Origin: Dromaius novaehollandiae
Lineage: Eukaryota > Chordata > Aves > Casuariiformes > Dromaiidae
Assembly: GCF_036370855.1 (NCBI RefSeq)
Contig: NC_088099.1
Location: forward strand, 148,509,517 to 148,573,516
Direction: 5' to 3'
Length of the DNA stretch: 64,000 bases
The position numbers and the translations under genes were made by a program. The notes under the pieces were generated by a model. That model made no database searches and was not told where the DNA came from. It saw only the letters and a list, made by a program, of their open reading frames with translations. Of this stretch, positions 63,578 to 64,000 are shown piece after piece. Numbering within the stretch: position 1 is the first letter of the stretch; every line of letters begins with the position of its first letter.

Positions 63578-64000
63578 GTAAGAAACTGATCAGTTGTAAC
63601 TTTAAACAGCTTTGAGAAGTGTTAACAAAACACATTAAATTTTGCTTTTAAAAGCATAATATTTGGGGATGCTATTTCAGGGTAAAGGAGGATCTAAAGA
63701 TCACATTCCTTGAAATAAACCTTTGTAAATTTGAATAGTACAGTCTAACTTCTTAGCTGTCTAAGACGCAGAGAACTGTAGTTCATCTACACATCCATGT
63801 GATGATATTCATTATGGAGAGTTAAGATGACTGAAACTCCAGAAACCTAATGTAATCTTATTATCCGTTCAGTGTAGTTAATACTGGTACTGGTATTTTT
63901 GTTAGGTAACTACTTAAAGACCAGACAAGAATGGGATCTTCTTGTCTGCTCTATAGAGATCACAACTAGAATGGAAGAGATGGACCGCTGGGAAAATGTA
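63578..64000 (+). other. NBN: NBN intron 12, start only
   Basis: Sequence after the exon 12 donor, running off the window. No further exon seen. Confidence 0.7.

Overview
This is nuclear DNA from a sauropsid vertebrate, most probably a bird. Three reasons support that. The spliced calbindin-D28k read here is almost identical to the chicken protein as I remember it (I see two differences, at residues 69 and 82). Three genes that span a much larger interval in mammals fit into about 64 kb. Recognisable repeats are few and mostly old: one decayed CR1-type LINE, MIR-like SINE relics and palindromic repeats of the turtle/crocodile type. Chicken itself looks unlikely, and the species cannot be named from sequence alone.

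Layout, left to right. (1) CALB1, + strand: coding exons 2 to 11 at 48-17275 with a long 3' UTR to about 19.1-19.5 kb; exon 1 lies left of the window. (2) A tail-to-tail intergenic stretch of about 4 kb carrying MIR and sauropsid repeat relics. (3) DECR1, - strand, complete: ten coding exons from the ATG at 38273 down to the stop at 23541, predicting a 338-residue protein, with a CpG-island promoter at about 37.87-38.48 kb. (4) An intergenic stretch of about 4.2 kb that contains a degenerate CR1 LINE. (5) NBN, + strand: coding exons 1 to 12 from the ATG at 43141 to 63577, giving the first 643 residues of nibrin, with a CpG-island promoter at about 42.64-43.33 kb. The last exons, which encode the MRE11- and ATM-binding C-terminus, lie right of the window.

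The order CALB1 > < DECR1 / NBN > (tail-to-tail, then head-to-head) is the same as in the mammalian block. The genes are neighbours and not a pathway: CALB1 buffers cytosolic calcium, DECR1 removes double bonds in mitochondrial beta-oxidation of unsaturated fatty acids, and NBN is the FHA/BRCT subunit of the MRE11-RAD50-NBN DNA-break sensor. All internal exon joins proposed here use GT-AG introns, and every exon phase was checked by hand so that the reading frame stays open across each junction.

I found no sign of an undescribed multi-gene system. The points most worth a second look are: a possible intronic poly(A) isoform of NBN (stop at 59628-59630, AATAAA at 59649-59654); a 27-bp perfect-arm hairpin in an AT-rich tract of NBN intron 5; a 24-bp perfect palindrome and an imperfect duplication of about 90 bp in DECR1 intron 5; loss of one conserved SQ site in NBN; and ancient repeats, one of them apparently inside the CALB1 3' UTR.
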